64,000 nucleotides of DNA from Arthrobacter sp. efr-133-TYG-118. Lineage in GTDB: Bacteria > Actinomycetota > Actinomycetes > Actinomycetales > Micrococcaceae. The DNA is taken from assembly GCF_030209755.1 (NCBI RefSeq), contig NZ_JARVRH010000006.1, positions 62,001 to 126,000 on the forward strand. The letters run 5' to 3'. The translations under genes were made by a program, and so were the position numbers. The notes beneath the pieces are model-generated. The model did not search any database. It saw only the letters and a list, made by a program, of their open reading frames with translations, and was not told the origin of the DNA. Positions 48,627 to 56,807 of the stretch are shown here, piece after piece. How positions within the stretch are numbered: the stretch's first letter is position 1; the number at the start of each line of letters is the position of its first letter.

Positions 48627-48822
48627 GGGATCTCCTTCAAGACGTACGGCGGGTTCTCAACCATCTTAGTTGCACCCGGTCCCTGCGTATGATTTATTGC
48701 TCGGCCGAGCCGGTTCTGGAAATTAGCCTATCTGCATGTAGAGTAGTTTCGCGCACTGCAACAGGGAGCGTTGAGTTCTGTGAAGAGCTCGACGTCGGTT
48801 AGTCTTGTTTCGGTGTTTCCGC

Positions 48823-48904
48823 GCCCGAGTGGCGGAATTGGCAGACGCGCCGCACTCAAAATGCGGTATCGAAAGGTGTGTGGGTTCGAGTCCCACCTCG
48901 GGCA
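48823..48904 (+). tRNA. tRNA-Leu(CAA)
   Basis: 82 bases with the long variable arm of class II tRNAs. Acceptor GCCCGAG pairs with CTCGGGC, loop CTCAAAA gives anticodon CAA, T-arm GTGGGTTCGAGTCCCAC. CCA not encoded. It is followed 86 bases later by an integrase, the standard layout when a mobile element has entered at the 3' end of a tRNA gene. A -10 box TAGTCT at 48800 resembles that of tRNA-Val(CAC). Confidence 0.96.
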
Positions 48905-48990
48905 CAGTGTATCCGCAGGTCAGGGGCCTATTTGGCCCCTGACTGTTGACAAAAACTCCAAAAGTGTTGACACGGGTCTAGCATTTTTGT

Positions 48991-49914
48991 GTGGCCAGCA
49001 TCCGCAAACGCGTGAAAAAGGACGGAACATCCTCCTTCATGGTGCTATGGCGCGACCCGAAGAGCCGCGAGCAACAGGGGCTTACCGTTGCGTCCGAATC
49101 CGAGGCCGAGACCCTCAAACGGCTGTTGGACGCGAACGGACAATCCTTCGAAATCGCCCAACAAGCAATCCTCGCGAACCAGTCGAAAGTACCGACTGTG
49201 GCCGAAGTGATTCAGGAGCATATTGACCTCCTGATTCGGCCCTCGAGTGGAACCACCCGGACTTACCAGACGATGCTGGATCTTCATGTGCGGGACGTCA
49301 TAGGTCACATCCCGGTGGACAAGCTCGATTATCGGCACCTGAATCATTGGGTGAAGTCGATGATGGCCAAGGGCCGTTCACCAAAGACCATCCACAATGT
49401 TCATGGTCTTATCTCTGCAGCGATGAACACTGCCGAGATGCTGCAATACATCCCCCGGAACCCTTGCCGTGGCGTGCAGCTGCCTAGCCTTGACCGGGCT
49501 GAGGATGAAGCGATGTTTCTCACGCATGCCGAATTCAGCTTGATCATGGAAGGGATGGGGGAGAGGTACAAGGCGTTTACGAGCTTCCTCGTCATGACTG
49601 GAACAAGGTTTGGCGAAGCAACGGCGCTCACCGTGGGGGATGTCGACCTTTTGTCCAAGCCGCCCACGGTAAGGATCAACAAGGCCTGGAAACGGGACGG
49701 GCAGTCGCAGTTTTACGTTGGAGCCACGAAGACCGGCGCCGGAAAGCGCACCATCGGACTCAATCCGGCACTGGTCGAGCTATTGATCCCGCTGGTGGCC
49801 AGCCACCCCGGGACGAACGGGCTGCGCCGGCTGATATTGCCCAGGGTGCCTCCGAGCAGCGGTCCGACAGCTATGCCCAGCCCGAGCGCTGAACGCACGG
49901 CCAGTCGGCGATGA
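48991..49914 (+). pseudogene. tyrosine recombinase (phage-type integrase), C-terminally truncated
   Basis: GTG start at 48991. An N-terminal arm-binding segment (residues 1-50), a SAM-like core-binding domain (about 65-150) and the first part of the catalytic domain are present: the first catalytic Arg is in M-T-G-T-R-F-G-E-A (about 206) and the catalytic Lys in A-T-K-T-G-A-G-K-R (about 246). After about residue 275 (L-V-A-S-H-P-G) the protein departs from the family: no H-x-x-R box and no nucleophilic Tyr; the last 30 codons read through foreign DNA. Hence it should be inactive. It once served the element at tRNA-Leu. Confidence 0.88.
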
Positions 49915-50003
49915 ACAGCGCGTTGCCCAGGCCCCAGCCGCCCGGGAGGCCCGTGACGCCGTTGATCGAGTCGGACGCCACCGCCAGAGCACAGAGACCA
50001 CGA
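49830..50003 (-). pseudogene. remnant of an MFS transporter gene
   Basis: On the minus strand one frame reads G-L-C-A-L-A-V-A-S-D-S-I-N-G-V-T-G-L then G-G-W-G-L-G-N-A-L-F-I-A, and after a frame change another reads R-S-A-L-G-L-G-I-A-V-G-P-L-L-G-G-T-L-G-N-I-S. Both are characteristic MFS drug-transporter segments, but the residues between them are deleted and the frame is broken; both ends are missing. The right junction is the broken end of the integrase. The rest to 50071 shows nothing. Confidence 0.7.
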
Positions 50004-50071
50004 TGATCGCCAGGCCGGGTGTCCGGGGTTCGTTTGGCGCCCCGCCGCTCCTTGTTGTCGGCTGCGTGGCG

Positions 50072-50530
50072 TCAGTCGACGATCAACGTCAGGACGGACC
50101 CCACGCAGGCCGGTCGGTCCTGGCCCTCGATCTCGACGACGTACTTCGTGGTCAACTGATTGCCCCTCGGCTTTTCCTTGAGGTCGGTGAAGGACGCCGT
50201 CGCGCGGATGCGGCTGCCTACGGGGACCGGGTTGGGGAAGCGTAGGCCTTCCACCCCGTAGTTCAACCGGGCGGAGCCGAACTCGATTCCGTAGATCTGA
50301 CCGGCGAAGTGCGGGATGAGTGAGATCGTGAGGAAGCCGTGGGCGATGGTCGTCCCGAAGGCACCTGCGGTCGCCCGCTCGTGGTCGACGTGGATCCACT
50401 GATGGTCGTCGGTCGCCTTCGCGAACGCATCGATGCGCGCCTGGTCGACCACCAGCCAATCGCTCGTACCGACGTCCCGGCCGACGAGGGACTCGAGCTC
50501 CTCGAGGGTCGCGATAGCGCGGCGGCTCAT
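50072..50530 (-). CDS. MaoC-like (R)-specific enoyl-CoA hydratase
   Basis: A 152-residue hot-dog protein. The hydratase-2 motif is visible as T-D-D-H-Q-W-I-H-V-D followed by G-T-T-I-A-H-G-F-L-T, giving catalytic Asp and His. ATG 50530 overlaps the stop of the preceding SDR remnant (ATGA), so it was the second gene of an operon. It is intact although everything upstream in the same direction is broken. Likely acts on a CoA thioester in side-chain or ring catabolism; substrate unknown. Confidence 0.85.
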   Translation of the reverse strand: MSRRAIATLEELESLVGRDVGTSDWLVVDQARIDAFAKATDDHQWIHVDHERATAGAFGTTIAHGFLTISLIPHFAGQIYGIEFGSARLNYGVEGLRFPNPVPVGSRIRATASFTDLKEKPRGNQLTTKYVVEIEGQDRPACVGSVLTLIVD

Positions 50531-50733
50531 CGGAGGACCTCGAAACCCACACGATTCACACAGTCGCACCGGACACCGATGGCGATTCCTTCCCGTCCGA
50601 TCTGCCCGCCAGCCGGCATAGCATCCTCGCCGCAGTCGCCAATGACCATTTTGCCCCCACCGTCGTGAAGCGCGGGGCCTAAGTGTTGAGCGCCACCGGT
50701 GATGACGGCGATCTCTTCTTCAAGCAGGGTCAT
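50527..50733 (-). pseudogene. N-terminal remnant of a short-chain dehydrogenase
   Basis: A 68-codon frame with a good AGGAGA site and ATG at 50733. It begins M-T-L-L-E then A-V-I-T-G-G-A-Q-x-L-G, the SDR cofactor loop, and later has V-I-G-D and V-R-C-D, which are the second and third SDR landmarks. The catalytic Ser/Tyr/Lys part (about 180 residues) is absent, removed by a deletion that brings the stop to the start of MaoC. Confidence 0.75.
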
Positions 50734-50795
50734 GATGTTCTCCTGGGTTTGTGTGACTTCGGTTTACCTTCCACTCGAAGGAAGGATCGGGTCGA

Positions 50796-50880
50796 CTACA
50801 AGGTCATCGTCAGCGGCCAATCCCCAAGTCGGATCAGGCCGAGCGCGATGTCCACGATCATGTCCTCCTGGCCGCCATCG
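50796..50880 (-). pseudogene. C-terminal remnant of 4-hydroxy-2-oxovalerate aldolase
   Basis: Read on the minus strand to TAG at 50796, the frame is [14 protein letters not shown], which matches the C-terminal end of MhpE/HsaF-type aldolases. It is only about 27 codons and is joined directly, out of frame, to the acetaldehyde dehydrogenase fragment. Confidence 0.65.
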
Positions 50881-51226
50881 TGTGGATGGACTCGCGGATG
50901 CCGTCGTGGCTGGCCTCGCCGATCAATGCGAGAACGGTGTCTCGCATTATGAGCGGCGGTTGTGCCGGGTTGAGGATGATGATGGCTTTGGCGCGACCGG
51001 CACCGCCGACACCTCGATGGCAGTCGAGGTGGTCTCGGTGAACTCGTCGATGTTCGCCCTCGTGCCCGGTCCTGCGGATTTCGAGGCGATCGAGGCCACG
51101 ATTTCCGCGTAGGGAACCGGGGTGACGCGAGAGATGGCAGCGACGACGGGATCGTTGCCTGCCCCCGCAGGTGACCATCTTGACGTTCTCCGCGTCGAGG
51201 TGTTCCTCAAGGTTCACGGCGTCAAC
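50881..51226 (-). pseudogene. internal fragment of acylating acetaldehyde dehydrogenase, frameshifted
   Basis: Starts in mid-gene with V-N-L-E-E-H-L-D-A, then K-M-V-T-C-G-G (the catalytic Cys). One missing C after that shifts the frame; the other frame continues [17 protein letters not shown] and [12 protein letters not shown], and a second shift restores K-A-I-I-I-L-N-P-A and L-I-M-R-D-T-V. These are consecutive parts of the MhpF/HsaG family. The first about 110 and last about 50 residues are deleted. Confidence 0.82.
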
Positions 51227-51484
51227 GTGGCTCATCTCGTCGACGAGAACGCCAAAGTCGGGCTGGTCGACGCTGAGCTGTTTCTGGACAGTCGGAGAGG
51301 CGAGTCCGATCTTCCGACCGACGAGTAGTGCTCCGGCTGCCGTTCGTCGGACGTTGATTTCGCCCTGCGCCGCGTACGCTGCCGCAACGGTGGACCCGAG
51401 AATGTCTTGAACCGCGGGAGTCGCGACTCGTGAACGGGTGGCTGGCTCGAGTCGATCTATGGTTACGCCCGGTGTGGGGTTCAT
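51227..51484 (-). pseudogene. N-terminal fragment of 2-hydroxypenta-2,4-dienoate hydratase
   Basis: ATG at 51484 with GGAAGAGA in front; 86 codons match the start of the MhpD/HsaE family: [20 protein letters not shown], and V-D-Q-P-D-F-G-V-L. The remaining about 170 residues are missing and the frame runs straight into the acetaldehyde dehydrogenase piece. It would have been the first gene of the lower meta-cleavage operon, divergent from the IclR gene. Confidence 0.82.
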
Positions 51485-51761
51485 CGGTCTCTTCCGTGTG
51501 AGTGCTGTCACTGACAGTGTGAGGATGAGCCCGAGTGGCGCGAGTGCAACGTTCTGCCAAGTGGAACGACACTCGGAAGGCATCGCCGAACGGCCGGGCC
51601 AAGGTCGTCTGCACTGAGTTACCCACGTCGTTCCCCATGTCAGTTGGGACCGTTTGGGTTGAGTTGGGAACCAACGGGAAGCCGCTGATCTTCCCCGCGA
51701 TGGCTCACCGAACTGGTGACGCACCGGCCTCGGAATTCGTCCGGCTATCCAAATGTGATGT

Positions 51762-51825
51762 TTGACACAGAAGGGGGCGTGCGCTACTCTAAGCCCGTAT
51801 AAGTAAATGGCCATTTAATTAAGGA
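51762..51825 (+). promoter_or_regulatory. iclR promoter and palindromic operator
   Basis: A near-consensus promoter: TTGACA (51762-51767), 17-base spacer, TACTCT (51785-51790). Just after it, at 51804-51817, is a perfect 14-bp palindrome TAAATGGCCATTTA, then the ribosome site AAGGAG (51820-51825). The palindrome would sit in the early transcribed region, suiting autorepression, and could also control the divergent hydratase promoter. The remaining gap 51485-51761 contains only weak short repeats (e.g. TGCTGTCACTGACAGTG near 51503). Confidence 0.75.
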
Positions 51826-51832
51826 GCCGTCA

Positions 51833-52663
51833 ATGACGACGAACGTGCTGCAAGTCGAGAGCGAGCACTGTCTCGAGGAGACGGACGACGTTCGTCCGGT
51901 CCGGCGTCGGGACCCATCCGCCGCGCGCGTTCTCCGGCTCCTTGACGCCTTTACGAGCCTCCCGGCGCTGGCGGGCGTCACTCAATTGGCTGATCGCGCC
52001 GGCCTGCCGAAGTCCACGGCTCACCGACTACTGCTGACTCTTACGCGCGAGGGCTACATCGAGCGGGACGGACAGGGCTACGGCTTGACGAATCGGGCCT
52101 TCGAAATCGGCAACCAGGCCAGCAACTACCGCCCGAGCGGACTACGCGACCAGGCGATGCCGTTTCTCACCGATCTGTTTACGCTGACCCGGCAGACCGT
52201 CCATCTGGCGGTCATGCAGGACGGCGACGTGCTCTACCTTGAGAAGATCTTCGGCCACAGCTCGCGAGTCGCCACGACGGTGGGCGGGCGTAAGCCTCCG
52301 AACGCAACTGCGTTGGGCAAGGCGATTCTGGCCTTCTCACCTCAAGAGTTCCGCGATCAGACGCTCGGGACGGTCCTGCCACGCCTGACTCCCCACACCT
52401 GCGTTGACCGGATCAAGCTGGAGGCCCAGCTGGCCCAGATCCGGTCAGCCGGGTACGCCCTCGACCGGGGAGAGTCCTCCCTAGGAGTCAACTGCGTTGC
52501 GGCGCCGGTCAGGAATCCCCGGACGGGCCGTGCGATCGCAGCCTTGTCGGTGTCCACGCGCCTCAGTCCCGAGCTGGCCCGTCGCTTCCGAAACGACGTG
52601 CTTGAGAGTGCCCGCGCGCTATCGCGGGCCCTCGTTGTTGGTGAGCGACTCGGAGCGCTCTGA
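51833..52663 (+). CDS. IclR-family transcriptional regulator
   Basis: A 276-residue regulator. The winged helix-turn-helix is at about residues 30-85 (V-T-Q-L-A-D-R-A-G-L-P-K-S-T-A-H-R-L-L), followed by the IclR ligand domain (about 100-270) with P-N-A-T-A-L-G-K-A-I-L and G-V-N-C-V-A-A-P-V. Such regulators commonly sense aromatic acids and control adjacent catabolic operons; here it stands between a decayed meta-pathway operon and an intact hydrolase. A roughly 25-residue polar N-terminal extension precedes the HTH. Confidence 0.92.
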   Translation: MTTNVLQVESEHCLEETDDVRPVRRRDPSAARVLRLLDAFTSLPALAGVTQLADRAGLPKSTAHRLLLTLTREGYIERDGQGYGLTNRAFEIGNQASNYRPSGLRDQAMPFLTDLFTLTRQTVHLAVMQDGDVLYLEKIFGHSSRVATTVGGRKPPNATALGKAILAFSPQEFRDQTLGTVLPRLTPHTCVDRIKLEAQLAQIRSAGYALDRGESSLGVNCVAAPVRNPRTGRAIAALSVSTRLSPELARRFRNDVLESARALSRALVVGERLGAL

Positions 52664-52827
52664 GCCCTCGCGCTCCGTCACGAAGTTCGGTGCCGCAGCG
52701 TGGAACCGCGCGCCGTCCCACATCGGCGATACGCCCCAGAATTGTGTCGAGCACTTGCTGCCGCCGGAGGCGTTGTGACCTATCGGTTCGGCCGCGTGAA
52801 TGCGACAGAATATCGAAGGAGACAGGG

Positions 52828-53685
52828 ATGCCCCAAGAACTGACTGAGTCGGAAACCAGCCGCACCGTCCAGACCAAGGACTGGAAGATCCACTACAACG
52901 AGGCTGGCGAAGGTTCTGTAGTCCTCTTCCTGCACGGCAGTGGACCCGGAGCTACAGGATGGAGCAACTTTGCTCCGAACCTCGTGTCGCTGGCGGGCAA
53001 ATATCGTGTCATCGCGGCGGACCTGCCCGGTTGGGGGAAGTCTGACCCCGAGACACCTGCGGACCGAAACCATGTTGAGGCTGTACTCCAGCTTCTCGAT
53101 GCGCTGAAAATCGAGCGCGCGGCAATCGTTGGCAATTCCATGGGTGGTCACACAGGCCTCTGTTTCGCGATGGCGTACCCCGACCGCGTCTCTCACCTCG
53201 TCACAATGGGTGTGCCGCTCGGGCTCGGTCCGCTTCTGTTCACTCCTCGAGGCGGACTTAGCGAAGGTCTGAAGGTTCTCGTGAAGGCGTACCGCGACCC
53301 CTCGCCGGAGACAATGCGGGAACTCGTCGAGATCATGACATACGACCACACGTTCGCGACCGACGAACTCGTCACTCAGCGCTCAAGTGCCGCGCGCGTC
53401 CGACCCGACCACCTGGCGAACTACTTGTCCGCCACCCCGGGCTCGAAGGCCCGCCCTGTCCCGCTCCTCGACATCGCGAAGATCGCCGAGATCTCGGCAC
53501 CGACTCTGATCTTCCATGGCCGAGATGACCGGGTCAACCACTTCGAGAATTCGCTATGGCTCGCCTCGGCGATTCCCGATGCCCGCATGGTACTCATCAA
53601 TCGTTGCGGTCATTGGCTCCAACTCGAGCACGCAGATGAGTTCAACCGAATCGTTGCTGACTTCGTCGGCTCCGCAGGTCGATAG
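52828..53685 (+). CDS. meta-cleavage product hydrolase (alpha/beta fold)
   Basis: A 285-residue C-C bond hydrolase of the MhpC/BphD/HsaD group, which splits 2-hydroxy-6-oxo-dienoate ring-fission products. L-H-G-S-G-P-G-A-T-G-W is the oxyanion signature of this group; nucleophile S104 in G-N-S-M-G-G, acid in F-H-G-R-D-D-R-V, and His in R-C-G-H-W-L-Q. ATG 52828 with GGAGA upstream. It precedes the extradiol dioxygenase, its natural supplier. Substrate side chain cannot be told from sequence. Confidence 0.92.
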   Translation: MPQELTESETSRTVQTKDWKIHYNEAGEGSVVLFLHGSGPGATGWSNFAPNLVSLAGKYRVIAADLPGWGKSDPETPADRNHVEAVLQLLDALKIERAAIVGNSMGGHTGLCFAMAYPDRVSHLVTMGVPLGLGPLLFTPRGGLSEGLKVLVKAYRDPSPETMRELVEIMTYDHTFATDELVTQRSSAARVRPDHLANYLSATPGSKARPVPLLDIAKIAEISAPTLIFHGRDDRVNHFENSLWLASAIPDARMVLINRCGHWLQLEHADEFNRIVADFVGSAGR

Positions 53686-53739
53686 TGGTGCCGTCGCCGG
53701 CAGCATGTGATTTCTTTACTAGAAACAGGAGAATGACAA

Positions 53740-54621
53740 GTGGCTAGAGTTGTTGGATTGGGATATCTGATCGTCAATGCGACTGACCTGGATTCGTGGA
53801 AGGAGTTCGCCAGCAACCTTCTCGGGTTGCAGGTCGATTCCTTCACGCCGGAGCGGCTCGTACTCCGCATGGACGAGGCGTCCTACCGCCTTGAAATCCG
53901 CAAGGACGACTCGGATTCGGTCAATGCGATCGGCTGGGAGGTTCGTGGACCGGAGGATCTCGATGAGTTAGCCGCCAAACTAGAGGAGGACGGCTACGCG
54001 GTCAAGCGCAGTGATTCTGTCGCGGTTGCAGCGCGTCGGGTTTCGGGGCTCGTCGAGTTCGACGACCCGGAGGGGCAACGGGTGGAGCTTTTCTATGGTC
54101 TGCAGCAGCACCGTGAGCGGTTTGTCTCACCCACCGGCGCTCGATTCGTTACCGGAGCGGGTGGCCTCGGGCATCTCTTCCAGATGGTGTCCGACCGCGA
54201 GAAGTACGATGCTCTCTATCTGAAGCTGTTGGGCTTCAAACTCAGTGACTACATCGAGTTCGTACCTGGTGTCTACGCAACGTTTACACACGCCAACCAG
54301 CGGCACCACTCCTTCGCCTACGCTCAGGTTCCGAACGTTCCGAGCAACATCATGCACGCGATGTTCGAGGTCGAGGAGTTGGACGTCGTCGGACGAGCGT
54401 GGGACAAAGTGCAGGCGGGCGGGGCACCGATCAAGGCGACCTTCGGTAAGCACACGAACGACGAGATGATCTCGTTCTACGTCCAGTCGCCCTCGGGGTT
54501 TCAGGTCGAGTACGGGTATGGCGGCAAGCTGATCGACGAGGACACCTGGAAGCCGGTTCGCTACAGTGCTGCTAGCTATTGGGGCCACAAGCGCTCCGAT
54601 CCGGATGAGCCCGACCTCTGA
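53740..54621 (+). CDS. extradiol ring-cleavage dioxygenase (VOC superfamily, BphC-like)
   Basis: A 293-residue type I extradiol dioxygenase, two tandem VOC domains (1-120 and 138-290). Fe(II) ligands in the second domain are H145 (G-L-G-H-L-F), H206 (I-M-H-A-M-F-E) and E257 (Q-V-E-Y-G-Y); the catalytic His pair appears at 189-190. It opens a 2,3-dihydroxylated aromatic ring between C1 and C2. GTG start at 53740 with AGGAGA in front. The 54 bases from the hydrolase suggest one operon. Confidence 0.93.
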   Translation: MARVVGLGYLIVNATDLDSWKEFASNLLGLQVDSFTPERLVLRMDEASYRLEIRKDDSDSVNAIGWEVRGPEDLDELAAKLEEDGYAVKRSDSVAVAARRVSGLVEFDDPEGQRVELFYGLQQHRERFVSPTGARFVTGAGGLGHLFQMVSDREKYDALYLKLLGFKLSDYIEFVPGVYATFTHANQRHHSFAYAQVPNVPSNIMHAMFEVEELDVVGRAWDKVQAGGAPIKATFGKHTNDEMISFYVQSPSGFQVEYGYGGKLIDEDTWKPVRYSAASYWGHKRSDPDEPDL

Positions 54622-54628
54622 ACACACG

Positions 54629-55375
54629 ATGAACATCCCGATCGGCTCTGTCACACGTTTCGCCGCAGAGCGAGCCGAGGAGGCAGCCGGCGGTAGGGTA
54701 GGATCGACACTCGAGATGAGCCAGGACAATGTGCAAGGCGAGGGCCTCGCGGAGGACTTCGCGCAAACAGGTGCGGAGGGCGAGCGACGGACACCGCGGC
54801 GTCGTAACTCAGTGCGCACTCAGGCCGAGATCCTCCGTGCCGCCGGCGAATTGTTCGCCCGCTGGGGCTACTCCCACGTGACGTTGCAAGACATCGCCCA
54901 ACGCGTCGGCGTGACCCCTGCGCTGATCGTCCGCTACTTCGGGTCCAAGCGTCATCTCTTCGGCGAAGTAGCGCAGATGCCGTCGACAACGACGCTTAGG
55001 CAGCATTCGCTTGACGCGAAAAGGGTCGCCCGCGATCTGTTGACCTTTTGGCGTGAGGACGAGTCGAGACTCGCGGCGTTCGCTCTGGTCCGTTCCTTGG
55101 AGTTTGACGATGGGGAACTCTTCCGGCAGGCGATGGCGGACCGGATCTTCGGGCCGTGGAGCGCCGCACTGCCCGGGGACGATGTCGAGATGCGTGCGCG
55201 TCTGCTCGGCGGCGTCTTAATGGGTTACGGCTTCTTCAGTACCAACGCGCTGATGAATCCGGATAGCGCTGCCCCCTCCCTCGCCGACGAAGAGCGGGTG
55301 CTGATCTACCTCGAGCGCATAATCGACGCGTGCCTGACACCGTTGACGGATGACGATTCGCCAGGTGGCGGCTGA
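54629..55375 (+). CDS. TetR-family transcriptional regulator
   Basis: Up to 248 residues. The helix-turn-helix is F-A-R-W-G-Y-S-H-V-T-L-Q-D-I-A-Q-R-V-G-V and R-Y-F-G-S-K-R-H-L-F, typical TetR. The C-terminal ligand domain is of ordinary length. The start is uncertain: ATG 54629 lies 7 bases after the dioxygenase stop but lacks a clear ribosome site; ATG 54716 would remove a polar 29-residue extension. Presumably regulates the extradiol or Rieske genes. The gap 55376-55569 to the convergent reductase holds an open frame I do not recognise. Confidence 0.85.
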   Translation: MNIPIGSVTRFAAERAEEAAGGRVGSTLEMSQDNVQGEGLAEDFAQTGAEGERRTPRRRNSVRTQAEILRAAGELFARWGYSHVTLQDIAQRVGVTPALIVRYFGSKRHLFGEVAQMPSTTTLRQHSLDAKRVARDLLTFWREDESRLAAFALVRSLEFDDGELFRQAMADRIFGPWSAALPGDDVEMRARLLGGVLMGYGFFSTNALMNPDSAAPSLADEERVLIYLERIIDACLTPLTDDDSPGGG

Positions 55376-55569
55376 GGTCTCGATCTTTCGTTTCGTGCCT
55401 GCACCTCCACATGAGCTCGCCCGATCCCGCTCCGGATCCATCGATCGCCGGTGGTCACCCGCTACGTCCCCCAGACGATACGGCGGGACCGGCTCGGGAT
55501 GAAACTGTTTGCAGGCTGGGCCTCACTCATATCAGACATCCCTCTCCGTGGCCGTACCCAACGCTGCGA

Positions 55570-56562
55570 TCAGTCCCACTGGCCCGGAAGCGGTGGAGCA
55601 AGCTCATCGACCGCGGCAACCTGCTCGCTGGTGAGCCGAAGGGTAGAGGAGCCCGTGAGTTCGTTTAGCTCGGCGACGCTCTCGGGGCCGACGATGGCGC
55701 TGGCAACCCCCGGCTTGCTCAGCAGCCACGCCACGGCGAGGTGGTTCTCGGGGATGCCCCACGAACGAGCGTGCGAGCTAAAGCTTCCCCCCAGCGCCAA
55801 CTCGGACTCGGAGTAGGACCGGGCGCCCCAGCGCGCATCACCGGCGTACCGGCGATCGGTCCTGCCCGCCAGCAACCCGCCGCCCAGCGGGCTGAAGACC
55901 GTGGTGTCGATGCCGAGGTGATTCGAGGCGGGCAGGACCTCGGACTCCGGCCAACGCTTCGCCACGCTATAGCGGGTCTGATGACACGCCGGGCGCGTCG
56001 CACCCATGCGGGCGGCTGCCAGCACTGCCTCGGTGAGTTGCCATCCGGCGAAGGTCGACAGCGCGTAGTAGCGAATCTTTCCCTGGGTGATCAGGTCGTC
56101 GAACGCGCGAATCCACTCGTCGATGTGGGTGACCGGGTCCGGATGGTGGGCGTAGTAGATGTCGATGTAGTCGGTGCCCAGGCGCTTCAGACTCCTCTCA
56201 ACCAAGCGCATGATGTGCGCCCGACTCAGACCACCACCGAGGGACCCGCCGTCATTGGGGCCGGTACCGATGGCCTCGGCGACCTTCGTCGCGAGCACCA
56301 CCTCGTCTCGACGTCCGGCGATCGCGCGGCCGACCAGGGTTTCTGCCGACTGCCGATCCACCGCCGGCAGGACACCTTCCCGGTCGAACCGCGACTGGTT
56401 GCCATAGGAACTCGCCGTATCGATGAAGTTGATCCCGGCGTCGAGTGCACCACGGACCAGTGCTGTCGTGTCGTCCTCGGTAGGCGCCACACCGAACGAT
56501 GCCGTACCCAGGCAGATCCTCGATACCCGCAGTCCAGTGCCGCTGAGGGTGTGGTAGTCCAT
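55570..56562 (-). CDS. aldo/keto reductase
   Basis: A 330-residue NADP-dependent AKR of the TIM-barrel family. Catalytic residues are D48 and Y53 (F-I-D-T-A-S-S-Y-G), Lys in V-V-L-A-T-K-V, and His in Y-Y-A-H-H-P-D. ATG 56562 follows GGAGGACGC, so the longer upstream frame is not used. Minus strand, convergent with the TetR gene and divergent from the Rieske operon. Resembles aldehyde/sugar reductases; role in the island unknown. Confidence 0.9.
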   Translation of the reverse strand: MDYHTLSGTGLRVSRICLGTASFGVAPTEDDTTALVRGALDAGINFIDTASSYGNQSRFDREGVLPAVDRQSAETLVGRAIAGRRDEVVLATKVAEAIGTGPNDGGSLGGGLSRAHIMRLVERSLKRLGTDYIDIYYAHHPDPVTHIDEWIRAFDDLITQGKIRYYALSTFAGWQLTEAVLAAARMGATRPACHQTRYSVAKRWPESEVLPASNHLGIDTTVFSPLGGGLLAGRTDRRYAGDARWGARSYSESELALGGSFSSHARSWGIPENHLAVAWLLSKPGVASAIVGPESVAELNELTGSSTLRLTSEQVAAVDELAPPLPGQWD

Positions 56563-56807
56563 GCGTCCTCCAGGTTGTCGTGTCATGTGCAGAGAGACTC
56601 TGCCGTCTCCCATATTCTCAAGCCCTTGGCGCAGCCAGTGAGTTGTCGCGTGCCGCAGGGCAGAACCGGGTTGGACAAACACACGAGTAATGCTTGGCGA
56701 GGTCGATTCCATGGGGTGGAAACTTCTGTTGAGCTGGGGTCCTGACTCGTGGATCGTAGACGTCACTAGGTCTCTTCGACGAAGACGTACGAATGACAGG
56801 GCGAAGC

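Noticed and set aside
50858..51814. A single 318-codon gene on the minus strand
   Set aside because: Its parts match different enzymes (hydratase, then acetaldehyde dehydrogenase) with frameshifts; the first 110 codons are upstream regulatory DNA.
55411..55668. Small plus-strand gene between the TetR and aldo/keto reductase genes
   Set aside because: The open frame has no recognisable family or ribosome site and overlaps the reductase 3' end.
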